From Epinephelus fuscoguttatus (lineage: Eukaryota; Chordata; Actinopteri; Perciformes; Serranidae): a DNA stretch of 64,000 nucleotides. The position numbers and the translations under genes were made by a program. The stretch covers positions 18,579,037 to 18,643,036 of the forward strand of contig NC_064767.1 of assembly GCF_011397635.1 (NCBI RefSeq), read 5' to 3'. Shown here in pieces: positions 45,340 to 56,315 of this stretch; position 1 is the first letter of the stretch, and each line of letters starts with the position of its first letter. Below the pieces are notes generated by a model. The model made no database searches. It saw only the letters and a program-made list of their open reading frames with translations, and had not been told where the DNA came from.

Positions 45340-45560
45340 CGCAACACGCCTTGACGGGGCGCCATTTTTACTCAGGCACGTACGCGGCCGCCCGGGGTCC
45401 TGAGCCGGGATGTGATAGCTCTGGATTTCGTTGCAGTGCAGTCTCCTTCAGCTCGCCCTTCTACCGGTGACGCCAGCTCGGGCCGTGCGGTGCGAGGAAC
45501 ATCTCTGATAAAGTCACTTTAGTTTACCGCTAACCCCATCTTCTACTGGTAAGGCAGCCA
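45340..45560 (+). promoter_or_regulatory. CpG-rich vdac2 promoter and non-coding exon 1
   Basis: A strongly CpG-rich stretch begins right after the retroposed element (for example CGTACGCGGCCGCCCGGGGT at 45379). A good donor, CTACTG/GTAAGG, occurs at 45548/45549. The acceptor at 47024 (CACAG/ATACAATGG) would join this untranslated exon to the vdac2 start codon. CpG density is far above that of the surroundings. The transcription start is inferred only. Confidence 0.6.
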
Positions 45561-46724
45561 TTTAATACGCCAGACACTGTTATACAGCTCCGTAACCAAG
45601 GAAAAGTTGTGTTAAAGCTTGCTATACGCACACCGGTACTCTGCATGCTAGCAAAGTTAGCTTAGCTAGCTGCACTCGGCATGCTGCGTCTGACACATGT
45701 CAAGTTAAAGCGGGGGAGTTTGGCTTTGTATCACACGTCTCATGCTGCTAAGAAAGCGGCGGCAGGTCTGCAAAGCTACTCTAAGAAAACACTCACAGCC
45801 TGCTACTTTGAAGCTAGAGATAATTTTGTTAGCGTCCACACGGCCTAGTTAGTTGGCAGCAGTGAGGTAGCTGGCTGACAATGCGAGTGAACTGCTTAAT
45901 TAACCCATCCCCGGTAATTGGCCCGGGCATGTGCCTTGCCACGCCTAGCCGTGCTTGCCAATTCACGTGAAGGAGTCGTTTAATGAGAGCCAGGCCTGAA
46001 CCAGGCACACCAGTGCGGCAAAATGGCTCCTCTCTGAGTCAGTAACCTTGCCTGTCGGCTGTCACACACTTGTAACGTTATGGCTGTGACTACCTGCAAC
46101 CCAGGAATGTTGTCGCTGTGCCAGGCACGCTGAATTAAAAGTGAAACCAACTATGTGAAAGTGTACATATCAGCACGTACGCCCTCAACTTGGTAACATG
46201 AAACTCATCCCATGTTAGTGTTGCACAATGTGTTATATAGACTGAGCTGATGCATACAGTAAATACAGGTCAGTTTGTACAGCAAGGAAGATCCATGTAT
46301 CTGATCATCAACAGGATAGTTGTGAGACATTGGCTAAATGCACACTATGCAAAGCATGACAGAAAGAACAGATAGTGTAGCATAGCACAGCTTGTCTACT
46401 TGTGCTTTAAGATGTGCCTGAAAACATGCTCAAATTGTTTGCGCTCAAATAATTGTGACAATGTGGCAATTGGCATTTGTATACTGACCTTACAATCCAA
46501 TACTAGGATGTGGACATGCACACTACCTTTTATTATGAGACAGCAATTCCTACTTTTAAGTCCAAAATTGTTTTCCCTACCCATTGACCTGATAACTCAC
46601 CACTAACAATTTCACACACAGACCTTGAATTTGCACCTGTGAAATCAGCGTGTGTAACACTCCTTGTTGCACAGTGGAGATGAGTTGCTAATGATGATCA
46701 TGGAATTCTGGAGAAGTTATGATT

Positions 46725-46860
46725 TCAAATCAAGTTTATTTACTGTAGCACATCTAAAACACATAGCTGACCAAAGTGCTGTACAAATTAAAATGACACA
46801 CAAATATATAGCAGTATAAAATGTACACAAATATTAAACGGAATAAAACCAGTACAGTTA
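46725..46860 (-). repeat. LINE/SINE 3' tail repeat in vdac2 intron 1
   Basis: It contains CAAGTTTATTTACTGTAGCA and GACCAAAGTGCTGTACA, the reverse complement of the common fish L2-type 3' tail (compare the L2 tail at 2860-2935). Non-coding. Confidence 0.5.
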
Positions 46861-47029
46861 AAAGACATTGTTCGGACGATCTAAGAGGTCGGGAGTTGAA
46901 GTAGGAGCAGAGAAGTTCAGCAATATACTATACAATTTAGTCTACATAACTACATTTAAGCTTGTGGGAATATATTTTAAGTCAGAAGAATAATTTAAAG
47001 ATTTTGTTTTGCTTTGTTCCACAGATACA

Positions 47030-50000
47030 ATGGCTGTGCCTCCCTGCTACGCTGACCTGGGCAAGTCTGCCAAGGACATCTTCAACAAAGGCTATGGTAC
47101 GGTTTCTTACACTTTGACTAAGTGTTGAGATGTTTAAATGTATGTACTGTCAAGTGTAGTTGATATTGTAGACAAGCTCTGAAACCATTTGAATGCATTG
47201 TTTTCCTCAGGATTTGGCTTGGTGAAGCTCGATGTCAAGACGAAGTCAGCCAGTGGAGTGGTAAGGTCATTTCTATATGGATTAAGAGTGTAATAACTGT
47301 ATAGTAACTGAAATGATGAAACAGCACATTAAAGTCACATAGGATAATGTAGATTTTCCATATGAAAGTTAAGTCACAGCAATTTATGTCTGCGGCACTT
47401 CCTGGCTCTGCTTTAAAAATACTTTTTCGGGCTTTCCAAAGCGGTGTAAGAAGGTAGCACAACGCAACTTTTCCAGGCAGGAAGGACAGAACTCGCATTT
47501 CGATTGTTATACTTTTGAGTTTGAGTGTTTTGTCCTGTTTGACTTTGAAATTTGGGATGTGCTACCTTCTTACACTTTATTTTGAACTTGATCATCGGTT
47601 CTCACACCGCATTGAAAAAGAAGAATCCCATTGTTGAAGTGCAGCCTCCTTTTCGTCAGCCATAAAGGTAGCAAGCCACCAGAAAGAAGTCGTCCAACCA
47701 CAGTAAATGTGCCACTCATCGTTTTTAACAATATCACATCAGTGTAAATTACAAGGTCTTCAAGTAATTTTTGAGAGATCACAGAGAGATCAAAGAATGA
47801 CTGACTGCCAAATGTGATGAGAGCCCTGAATGAGTTTCTTTTCATTCATAGTTGTTTTTAACACTTGTAACTTGTCTTTAAACATTTCTCATAATTGTCA
47901 TTTCTCTAAAATTGTCCCTTGCAGGAATTCAAAACAGCTGGTTCCTCTAACACCGACACCAGCAAAGTTGCAGGCAGCCTGGAAACTAAATACAAGAGGG
48001 CAGAGTACGGCCTGACCTTCACTGAGAAGTGGAACACCGACAACACCTTGGGAACAGAAATCACTGTTGAAGATCAGGTGAGGAAAATATTCAAAGATTT
48101 TCTCCACTTGTTGCATATCAACAGGTGTCTAAAATAAATGTCAATCCAGTGGGCACTGCGGGGCATTCATTTCCTTTAATATCAAATGGTTTCTGTTATT
48201 GTTTGTCACAGATTGCCAAGGGACTGAAGCTGACTTTTGACACAACCTTCTCACCAAACACTGGGTAAGATACTGGGCATGTAATCAATAATGAATTCAA
48301 GCTCAAGGTTGTTTCCTGTGAATTTTACTTTAAGTCACTGTTCAACATACTCAACAGACTTCTGCTCTGCCTGCTGCTCCTCTACATGAGTCACTTTTGC
48401 AACCTGATCTGTGCCGTCCATGCTTCTGACAAGTGTAGTTGCCGGCCATGTGACTCCAGTCCCAATATGGAACAAGTGTGTAGTAACACATCACAGCGGT
48501 TGGCTGTCGGATTTTGCCCATTTGTGTGCTTCAATATGTTTTGCAGTTTGTTGTCCTCTGGAAGAAATGAACAAAAAACAAGTTATACTAGTGAGCCTAG
48601 CTGCTCTGGCAATCCCTGATGTGTTTACTTTCTATGAGGTGTAAATCACATGAGCGTGGCACACACCCAGAGGAAGCACGTCCTCTTGTGTTCAAGGCTA
48701 CAGTGTCATGATCAGACTGGGAAGTAAACGCCAGCACACTTTGGCAAACTGGACTTTTGTGTCAGCAGTGACTCAAGGCTTCTGATTCAGAGCTGGTGAA
48801 ATGGTGACATGGCTTATTTCTTTGAGTGTTCCAGCAGTGTGGACTTTGGAGAAAATCATTTTCATATCTCGTTTGCTACCCGAGCTGGCAGCTGGCAGAG
48901 GGCATACGTTTAGAAGTATCTCTGGGGGATCATAAATATATGACAGTGGTTCCCAGAGTAGGTTTTGCAACACCCTGAGGTGCCTCGAGGACAGGGCAAG
49001 GGTGCCATAAGACTTGTTTATTTCTATGTTAATGTGCTTTTTGAAAATTAGTTTTTCACCACAGTAAGAAAGATGCAACATTTTCATAAACTTATTGTAT
49101 GTTGTGTCTCTAAGCACATCAGAACAGAGGACATAAGCAGTGAATATCTAAAATCAGCCTCGACAAACGTTTCCTATAAAGTGTGCTGTGGTTTGAAATA
49201 AGTTTGGAAAGCTGGGCGGACACTGTACAAATTTTAGCCCCAACTGTTTAAGACCTGTCTAAACGATCAACCTGGCTCTGGAGTGAATTGATGGATATCT
49301 GGCATGTCAGAAGTTTGAGAATTCCCACATGTGCTGTCAAAATATCTGTTACAAACTGTATTTGTCTTGATTTAATTGTACAGTAGTTTACATGCCGTGT
49401 TTAGAGACTGCTGTGCAAAACAGACAGACCATATTGTCTGCATCTTCCAGCGATCTGCGGCTCCATATTCTTTTTTTTTTAGAATTGCACAAAATATTGC
49501 TGCCTTTTCTCTCATTTCGTCAACATTGTTGAGAATGCACCCACCCGGTTTAAATACAATGTGTTGGCATCGTCACCGACCCACTGTGCTTCTCATCCAC
49601 AGCAAGAAGAGCGGCAAAGTTAAGACCGCCTACAAGCGCGAGTACGTCAACCTGGGCTGCGATGTCGACTTCGACTTCGCCGGCCCCACCATCCACGGAG
49701 CTGCTGTCGTCGGCTACGAGGGGTGGCTCGCCGGTTACCAGATGAGCTTCGACACTGCCAAATCCAAGATGACCCAGAACAACTTCGCCATTGGCTACAA
49801 GACAGGAGACTTCCAGTTGCACACCAATGTGTAAGTAGAATATCTTTTACAGGAAGGCTGGATTATTATCATCTGTCAGCACGTAGTACTCTGCAATAGG
49901 ATGAAACCTTCAGTTTATTTGATCTAGTGTCTATTGTGTCAGTATGATTATGGGTTCTTTTACTACTATACAAAGTGCAGAGCTTTAACAATCTAAAGAG

Positions 50001-52343
50001 AAATATAAAATGCAACAAAGCAGCTCCTTCCTGTCCAACATGAAGTTTGTTTACTTGTGCCAAACACCAGCAGAGTAATACAAGTCAGAAATGGCACACA
50101 TTTAGTCTGTGTGCTCAGAGTGGCTTAAATTTGAATCATGACAAAGTCTGCCGTTCATTGTGTGTGTAATTAAGCTACATGGAAACATGGTCACATTAAT
50201 TAAACAATGGCAGCAAGATGTTTAACATTCATTTCAAGCCAAAGTTGCAGCTCTAACAGTAAAATGTGCTGTGCTACAGAGAGTTGTGTAATTCATCCAG
50301 TACAGTCATCTTGTATCACTGCCAATTTACAACTGGGGTGGAAAAACTCATCTGTTGTTTCACTCCACAAAATGCCAACAATGGAAGCATTTTTTCCCAC
50401 ACTAAAGCTTGTTGATCAGTCCCAGTTGGTTTTGGAGCTACTGATTCCTGGTTTAAAATGCAATACATCAAACCAACGATGCTACAGAGGCCATCGTTTC
50501 TCCAAGGTCTGCTTGGCTAATTTGTCTATCAATCAGATCTTTCCAAGGAAAGCAGTTTTTCCTATTTGGAGGCGTTCCCTCACAGAGTCATAACAGCACA
50601 CTACTAACTAGGGGTGGGGGATATGTCCTTAAAATAATATCATGACATTTCAGAGATTTTTCCGATAGCGATATTCTCAACAATGTGACAAATTAGTTAA
50701 TATAGATAAGTTATATAATTTTACACTTTTTGCCTTCAAATATTCCGTAAAAACTAAACGAAAATGATCTCATTTCTTTAGTTTGTGAACAACAACAGTA
50801 ACTCAGAGTGAGATTCAGATCCTGTATACAGTATTAATATTTCAACAAAATGAAATCTGCCACAAATTACACATTTAAACAGCTCCCAAATACAAAAAAT
50901 GTATCCTGGGATCTATATATATATAAATCAACAGGTGAGTTCCTTCAATTTTAGCAAAATCCCAAATTACTGAGTTGGGTTTTTTTCCCCACTTGGACCT
51001 TTTTCTGCTCTGCCATTTCTCCTCTAATCATCACGCTGTAACCTGAGACAGGCTGTTATACCACAACTATCGCACATTCACATATGTAGTTTTTTTGTAG
51101 AGCCACGAGCGTCACATAGGTTGACATTACCAAAGGTTTGTGACAAAATCACGTCACAACACTGACTGCCGTGTGCATAAGGCGAGAGAGGAGAAGGAGA
51201 GACACTGTGCTGCTGCCAGAGGAGCCGCTGAATGAGTTCCCTCTGTGCGGAAACTCGCTAAAAGAGTGTGAGAAGTCTGGGGGTGTTCATAAAACGTTTA
51301 GGACGACAGAGTTTACTCCACACTACTGAAGCTGCTCCACTTTTTGGAACCACCACAGAGCTGTGTTTACCGTTGCCATGGCTAACCGTATGACGTCAAT
51401 ATGTCAACAAGCCAAAATATCGCGAGTATCACAATTTGAATTTTTCATGATATTAAAAATTATTCTGGTATTATTGTGAACGAGATATGGCACACCCCTA
51501 CTGCTTATAAAATACATGATAGTGACAGTTGAGTTCCTACAAGCCCCAGCACTTCAGTTAGAAATTCCAACTTTGTCTGCTGTAGTATGAAATCTGTTAT
51601 GCTTATGCTCTTTAAAGCAATGATGGTGCTGAGTTCGGAGGCTCCATCTACCAGAAGGTGAGCGACAAGCTGGAGACGGCAGTCAACCTGGCCTGGACCG
51701 CCGGCAGCAACAGCACACGCTTCGGTATTGCAGCCAAATACCAGCTGGACAAGGATGCCTCCGTCAGTGTAAGTAGAGCAGCAGAGGCTTTCAGAATGGG
51801 CGGATGATGCAAAGGGAAATGTGACAATTAAACTGTCACTAACTGACTTTTATGTTTGTTTTTCTCCGCAGGCTAAAGTGAACAACAATAGCCTTGTTGG
51901 TGTCGGGTACACCCAGACTCTTAGACCAGGTAAGGTGGTTTCCAACAGGTTCATGGACAGCTGAGGGATGTTTCCGAAGTGTTTTATTGATCGAGTTCCT
52001 TAGATAGATAAACAGCTCTATTTTTAGTACGCACAAGGCCACACTGGAGTCCTTGCACACAGCACTTAATTTTTGAGCAAATGCACTCTCCGTGACCTAG
52101 AATACATTCATTTATAGCACTAACACTTAACAGCCTGTGTTCTCCTTTCAAGCCTCATTCTCAGAAGTTTCACAACCCATGTTTTAGGAAAGTAATTTTG
52201 CGTATACTTTGCACCTGTAATGGCTAACTTTGGTTCCTCTCGCCTGTGCAGGTGTGAAACTCACCCTGTCTGGCCTGGTCGATGGCAAGAACATCAACGC
52301 AGGAGGCCACAAGCTGGGTCTGGGCTTGGAACTGGAAGCCTAA
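47030..52343 (+). CDS. vdac2: Voltage-dependent anion channel 2 (outer mitochondrial membrane porin)
   Basis: Eight coding exons: 47030-47096, 47211-47260, 47925-48077, 48212-48264, 49603-49830, 51618-51768, 51872-51929, 52252-52343. They sum to 852 nt, giving 283 aa, the standard VDAC barrel length. VDACs form the 19-strand beta barrel that passes ADP/ATP and metabolites across the outer mitochondrial membrane, and VDAC2 also restrains BAK. The N-terminal helix ([22 protein letters not shown]) and E73 in FTEKW are present. Diagnostic residues favour VDAC2 over VDAC1/3: [49 protein letters not shown] and ending LGLELEA. The 11-residue N-terminal extension of mammalian VDAC2 is absent, as expected for a fish. 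The start follows a CACAG acceptor five bases upstream. Confidence 0.96.
50609..51500. mobile_element. Non-autonomous hAT-like element in vdac2 intron 5
   Basis: An 892-bp insertion starts TAGGGGTGGGGGATATG and ends ATATGGCACACCCCTA, so its ends are inverted repeats of TAGGGGTG type. The adjacent octamers CTACTAAC and CTGCTTAT match at 5 of 8 positions and could be a worn 8-bp target duplication. No transposase coding sequence is evident inside. Confidence 0.7.
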
Positions 52344-53232
52344 GCTCTCAACATACTGCAAGGGACTCGGGAATATCAGAAGAATCTGGCCTTAAGTGTA
52401 TGTCCAACTCAAACCAGCAAGGGGATATCTTTGGAGAGATCGGTTCAAAGGCTACGACAACAAACTCTAACTTGTTGAGTACCACTTCAAGTTGGTGCTT
52501 CTGTCATTGGTATACCTTACCTTTTGTCGCTTTATACTTTGTAGTCGCATCTATTCAAGAGACAGTTGGTGGCATTTTATTTATAAATCATGTCATTGTT
52601 TCTGTCCAGCACTGCCATAATAATGAAATCAAATACAATCCCTTTGCCTGTCATCAAGTCTGTGGCTTTATTGTGGTAATCCCCAAACGGTCGACATCAG
52701 TTGACGACTTTGTGTGGTGAGCGCCGTCATACCTTCTCTCTGATTTTACAATCACGACTATCTGGTATTCCTTTGTCATCTACACAGTTTTAATTTCCAA
52801 ACCTTGTTAAGTACACTAGTCTTCTTCTGCTATTATTTAAATACTGCTGCAACCCTTCCTGTTTATGCACTTGAGGACAAACTGAAGCTCTGTGATGTTT
52901 TGTTTCGCGTCGGCCATCTGGGTTTGTGATGTTCTGTTGAAGCTGCACGTGTGACCTTCCCTTAAACTGGGCAGTTTTTGGGTTGCTTTAAGTCCGGTCT
53001 GTAAGTTTGAAAGAAACCAGTACACATGGCCGACCAAGCAGAATTAGTTTTTGTTCATCCTGTACTAACAGACAACTTTGGGGGCACGTTATTAATGTTC
53101 ACAGTAATGCCAAACTATCATCGTCTGGGAGAGGTGTAACACAAAGTTGCACTTGTGCTTCCCTGTGCTGGGCACTGACAAAGCCCACAGGAAGTCTTGG
53201 AGGTCCTTGTGTGTGTGTGTGTATACATTTTC

Positions 53233-53238
53233 AATAAA
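53233..53238 (+). terminator. Polyadenylation signal of vdac2
   Basis: AATAAA about 890 nt past the stop, after a short GT run (53208-53222). The 3' UTR therefore runs from 52344 to about 53255. Confidence 0.65.
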
Positions 53239-53509
53239 GTCTCTGAACTCCACAAATGCATTTTTTATATGTTTTATAAGAATGCCACTAACAGCAACTC
53301 ATTAACAAGCTTGTTTAGGTAATTTTAACCCTTTAGAGACCTGTGTCAGAGTGAGATGTGATGGGTCATAGTTAAATGTGAATTTATGAATTATGCTGCT
53401 TTTATATGCAATCAGGCAGACGGAAAACTGTGGGCGGCACAAATGACGAAATGGTAGAAAGGTGAAATGAAACCTGCATGACGGTATGTTTTGATGGTGA
53501 TGCTAAATT

Positions 53510-54725
53510 TGTTAAAAAGTGCAAAAAAAATTAAGGGAACATTTAATCGTCAGTCTAACACCAAGTTAGTTAAACTTCATGGATATCTGTGTGTCCATTT
53601 AGGAAGCACAAGTGATTGTGAACAAGTTTCATCTGCTTTGGTGCAAATGAAAGTGACAACAGGTGCAACGGAGAGGCAAAAGCAAGACAACCCCCAAAAA
53701 GGGAATGGTTTTATATGTGGTGGCCACAGGCAATTGCTCTCTCCTTATCCTTCCTGACTGATTCTAATCTAGTTTTGTGTTCTGCTAGTGTCACTACTGG
53801 TAGCATGAGGTGGTACCTGCAGTCCACTCAGGTTGCACAGGTAGCCCAGCTCCTCCAGGATGGCACATCCATATGTGTGGTTGCAAGAAGGTTTGCTGTG
53901 TCTCCCAGCACAGTCTCAAGAGCATAGAGGAGATAGCAGGAGAGCTGGACAGGGCCGTAGAAGGGCATCAACCCGGCAGCAGGACAAGTATCTGCTCCTT
54001 ATGTGAGGAGGAACAGGAGGAGCACTGCCAGAGCCCCACAAAATGACCTCCAGCAGGCTACTGGCGTGCATGTTTCTGACAGTCTGGTCAGAAACATGCA
54101 CGCCAGTAGCCTGCTGGAGGTCTCCATGAGGGTGGCATGAGGGCCTGATGTCCTCTAGTGGGACCTGTGCTCACAGCCCAGCATTGTGCAGCTCCACTGG
54201 CATTCGTGAGAGAACACCAGAATTGGCAGTTCTGCAATTGGCGCCCTGTTCTCTTCACAAATGAGAGCAGGTTCAGGCTATGCACATGTGACAGGTGTGA
54301 AAGAGTCTGGAGACAGCGTGGTGAACATTATACTGCCTGTAACATCACCCAGCATGACTGGTTTGGTGGTGGGTCAGTGATGGTCTGGAGAGGCATATCC
54401 TTGGAGGGTTGCACAGACCTCCATGTCATAGCCAACGGTACCCTGACTGCTGTTAGGTACTGTGATGAAATCCGCAAAGCGCCTGTTAGACATTATGCTG
54501 GTGCAGGACAATGTCTGGCCTCATGTGGCCAGAGAGTGTAGGCAGTTCCTGGATTATGAAGGTGTTGATGCCATGGCCTGGCCCTCTTGTTCCCCTGACC
54601 TAAATCCAGTTGAGTACCTATGGGATGTAATGTATCAGTGCATCTGACGCCACCAAGTACCACCACAGACTGGTCCAGGAAGTTAGACACAAAGTGGTCA
54701 AGAGACATGTACAATAAACAAGCTT
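53510..54725 (+). mobile_element. Inactive Tc1/mariner transposon
   Basis: A Tc1-type transposase is readable in pieces. The N-terminal helix-turn-helix at about 53805-53925 (VAQLLQDGTSICVVARRF, SPSTVSRA) is closed by a stop. A middle part at 54158-54541 has VLFTNESRF and GGGSVMVWRGIS. A C-terminal part at 54462-54647 has QDNVWPHVA and SPDLNPVEYLWD. The parts lie in different frames, and the first catalytic Asp of the DDE triad is Asn (FTNESR instead of FTDESR), so the protein is dead. A left-end sequence GTGCAAAAAAAATTAAGGGA (about 53520) resembles a Tc1 terminus. The right end is not recognisable. A hairpin-forming duplication interrupts the coding region at 54045-54122. Confidence 0.88.
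54045..54122. repeat. Perfect 36-bp inverted repeat with 6-bp loop inside the Tc1 element
   Basis: 54045-54080 (GACCTCCAGCAGGCTACTGG and on to TTTCTGAC) is repeated in reverse complement at 54087-54122 around the hexamer AGTCTG. All 36 positions match. The left arm is the normal transposase coding sequence. The right arm replaces the expected continuation, which resumes with TCCATGAGGG at 54121. Confidence 0.92.
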
Positions 54726-55149
54726 ACAATTAATATGAGCCGTCATGAGCAGATTCATTGGGAGTTAGGAGACCAAAAGAACATCACCTCCCTTTTCTAT
54801 ATGTATACATTTGAATGATAAAAGTCATGGTTAAGATGGACTCGCTATTTTTTTATATGCCCAACTATGAGTCACTTGTCTTGCCCTCTAATGGCACTAA
54901 CATGATTGTGTGCAGTAACAAACTGAACATTACAAGGTTACAGGAAACGGAGGAAGTCAGCTGTCTGTCTATGAATGGTGCCCCTGACTCTCGTTGCAGT
55001 GGCCAAGTCGTAGCTGCCCAGAGTGCAGGCAGGATATTGTGTACCAAAGACTGGTTTATTGTCACTCTTTTGTGGAATAGCCCCTCTTGTGTGAAATAAT
55101 GGTTATTGCTATTAATTCAGTGTTCTGATACTGATAGACAGCAACCGTT

Positions 55150-55830
55150 AGCACTTGCTCTCAACATCCGATAGATGAAGGCTCCAGTGGCAAAGCAGCA
55201 AACCTGCAGTAAGTGATTTTTTCCCCCTCTGGGAGCAAAATGTCAGATAAAATCCAGTATAAAAAAATAATGTGCCCCCACTTAAGAAAAAAACAGAAAA
55301 GAAAAGGAAACGTTGATTTAAATGTTCTACAGCAGATGTTAAGAACCAACAGTACTACAACCCTACAACAGCTGTTCAAGCAGATATGTCATAAAGGTTG
55401 CCATAAACTGCTAAAACCTCACCTTAGGTCTTCATAAAGCAAACCATATCTTCTCTAGCTTCAAAAATTGTGATGTATCTCTGACCCAGTGTTTAAAAGG
55501 GGGGGTTGCCTGCTTCCAATCAAATAATATAAGTCTTCTGGCTAAAAGAGTGACAAAAGAAATGCAACACCGAATACCAAAAATGGCCATAAAAGGATTT
55601 GGATCAAATCCTTTCAAAAATTCCTACAATTATTTTGGAAAGGGTTTCAAAATTGGAGAACCAGTAAAGTGAGAGACCCAGGCAAGACCAGAATGTATAC
55701 GCCAGTGTTGCAGGTGAACTTGTACATCTATTACAAGAATCATTGACTGAGGGGTGAATCTTTGAGATTGGGAGGTCTGTGTACCACCTTGTGCCTGGCA
55801 CATATTGATGAGTGTATTAACCATCTTTAG
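55150..55830 (-). mobile_element. L1-type LINE, ORF2 C-terminal fragment
   Basis: On the minus strand, frames read NDSCNRCTSSPATLAYTFWSC then LLARRLILFDWKQATPPF and RDTSQFLKLEKIW. These match the C-terminal end of fish L1/Tx1-like ORF2 proteins: a Cys-rich finger followed by a conserved Trp/Lys region. The frames shift between the pieces. The reverse transcriptase and endonuclease are absent. About 500 bp of the neighbouring stretch up to 56300 holds no recognised feature other than the 3' flank of the filament gene. Confidence 0.7.
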
Positions 55831-56315
55831 ATTTTACGTTCAGATCAACCTGCCACCCCACTCTCAATGCTTCAAAAGATGTTGTCCGTAAAGATAAAAG
55901 TTTCAGTAAAACACTCAGAGGACGTTTTATTTTGGCATTGCGTTTATTTGTCAGTACATACCAAAGCAGACACAATTTCAAATGTAGCTTTGAATCTTTT
56001 ACATTCATAATGACATAAGTTGAGTGGTGAGACAAAATATTTGAATGCATCACATGAAAAATTCAAAGGCGAAGCTGTCAAACATAAAAGAATCATGCTC
56101 TCTCATTTTAAAACAGCCATTCTGAAGAGGAGTCACAGCGTCCCTCTTTTTGCTTGGCTCAGCTTGTGCCTTTTGCATTTGCATTTTAAGCCATTTTAGC
56201 TTCACTGTCCCTGATATTCGCCTATCAACTGCTGCCTCATTAGATTTAAGGTGGAAATGTGTTTAATCCTCACTTCCTCTACCTCAGCAGTTATTCCCTC
56301 TGACTTTTGGTGCAT

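Noticed and set aside
48930-49170. Phrase CAGTGGTTCCCAGAGTAGG with CACCCTGAGGTGCC, like the end of a hAT repeat
   Set aside because: Only one end was visible and no inverted partner or duplication, so it was not listed as an element. A similar phrase near 42460 (GTTGGGAACCACTG) was treated the same way.
52220-52720. 166-codon plus-strand open frame over the vdac2 3' end
   Set aside because: A different frame from the last vdac2 exon, running into the 3' UTR. It has no similarity or start context.
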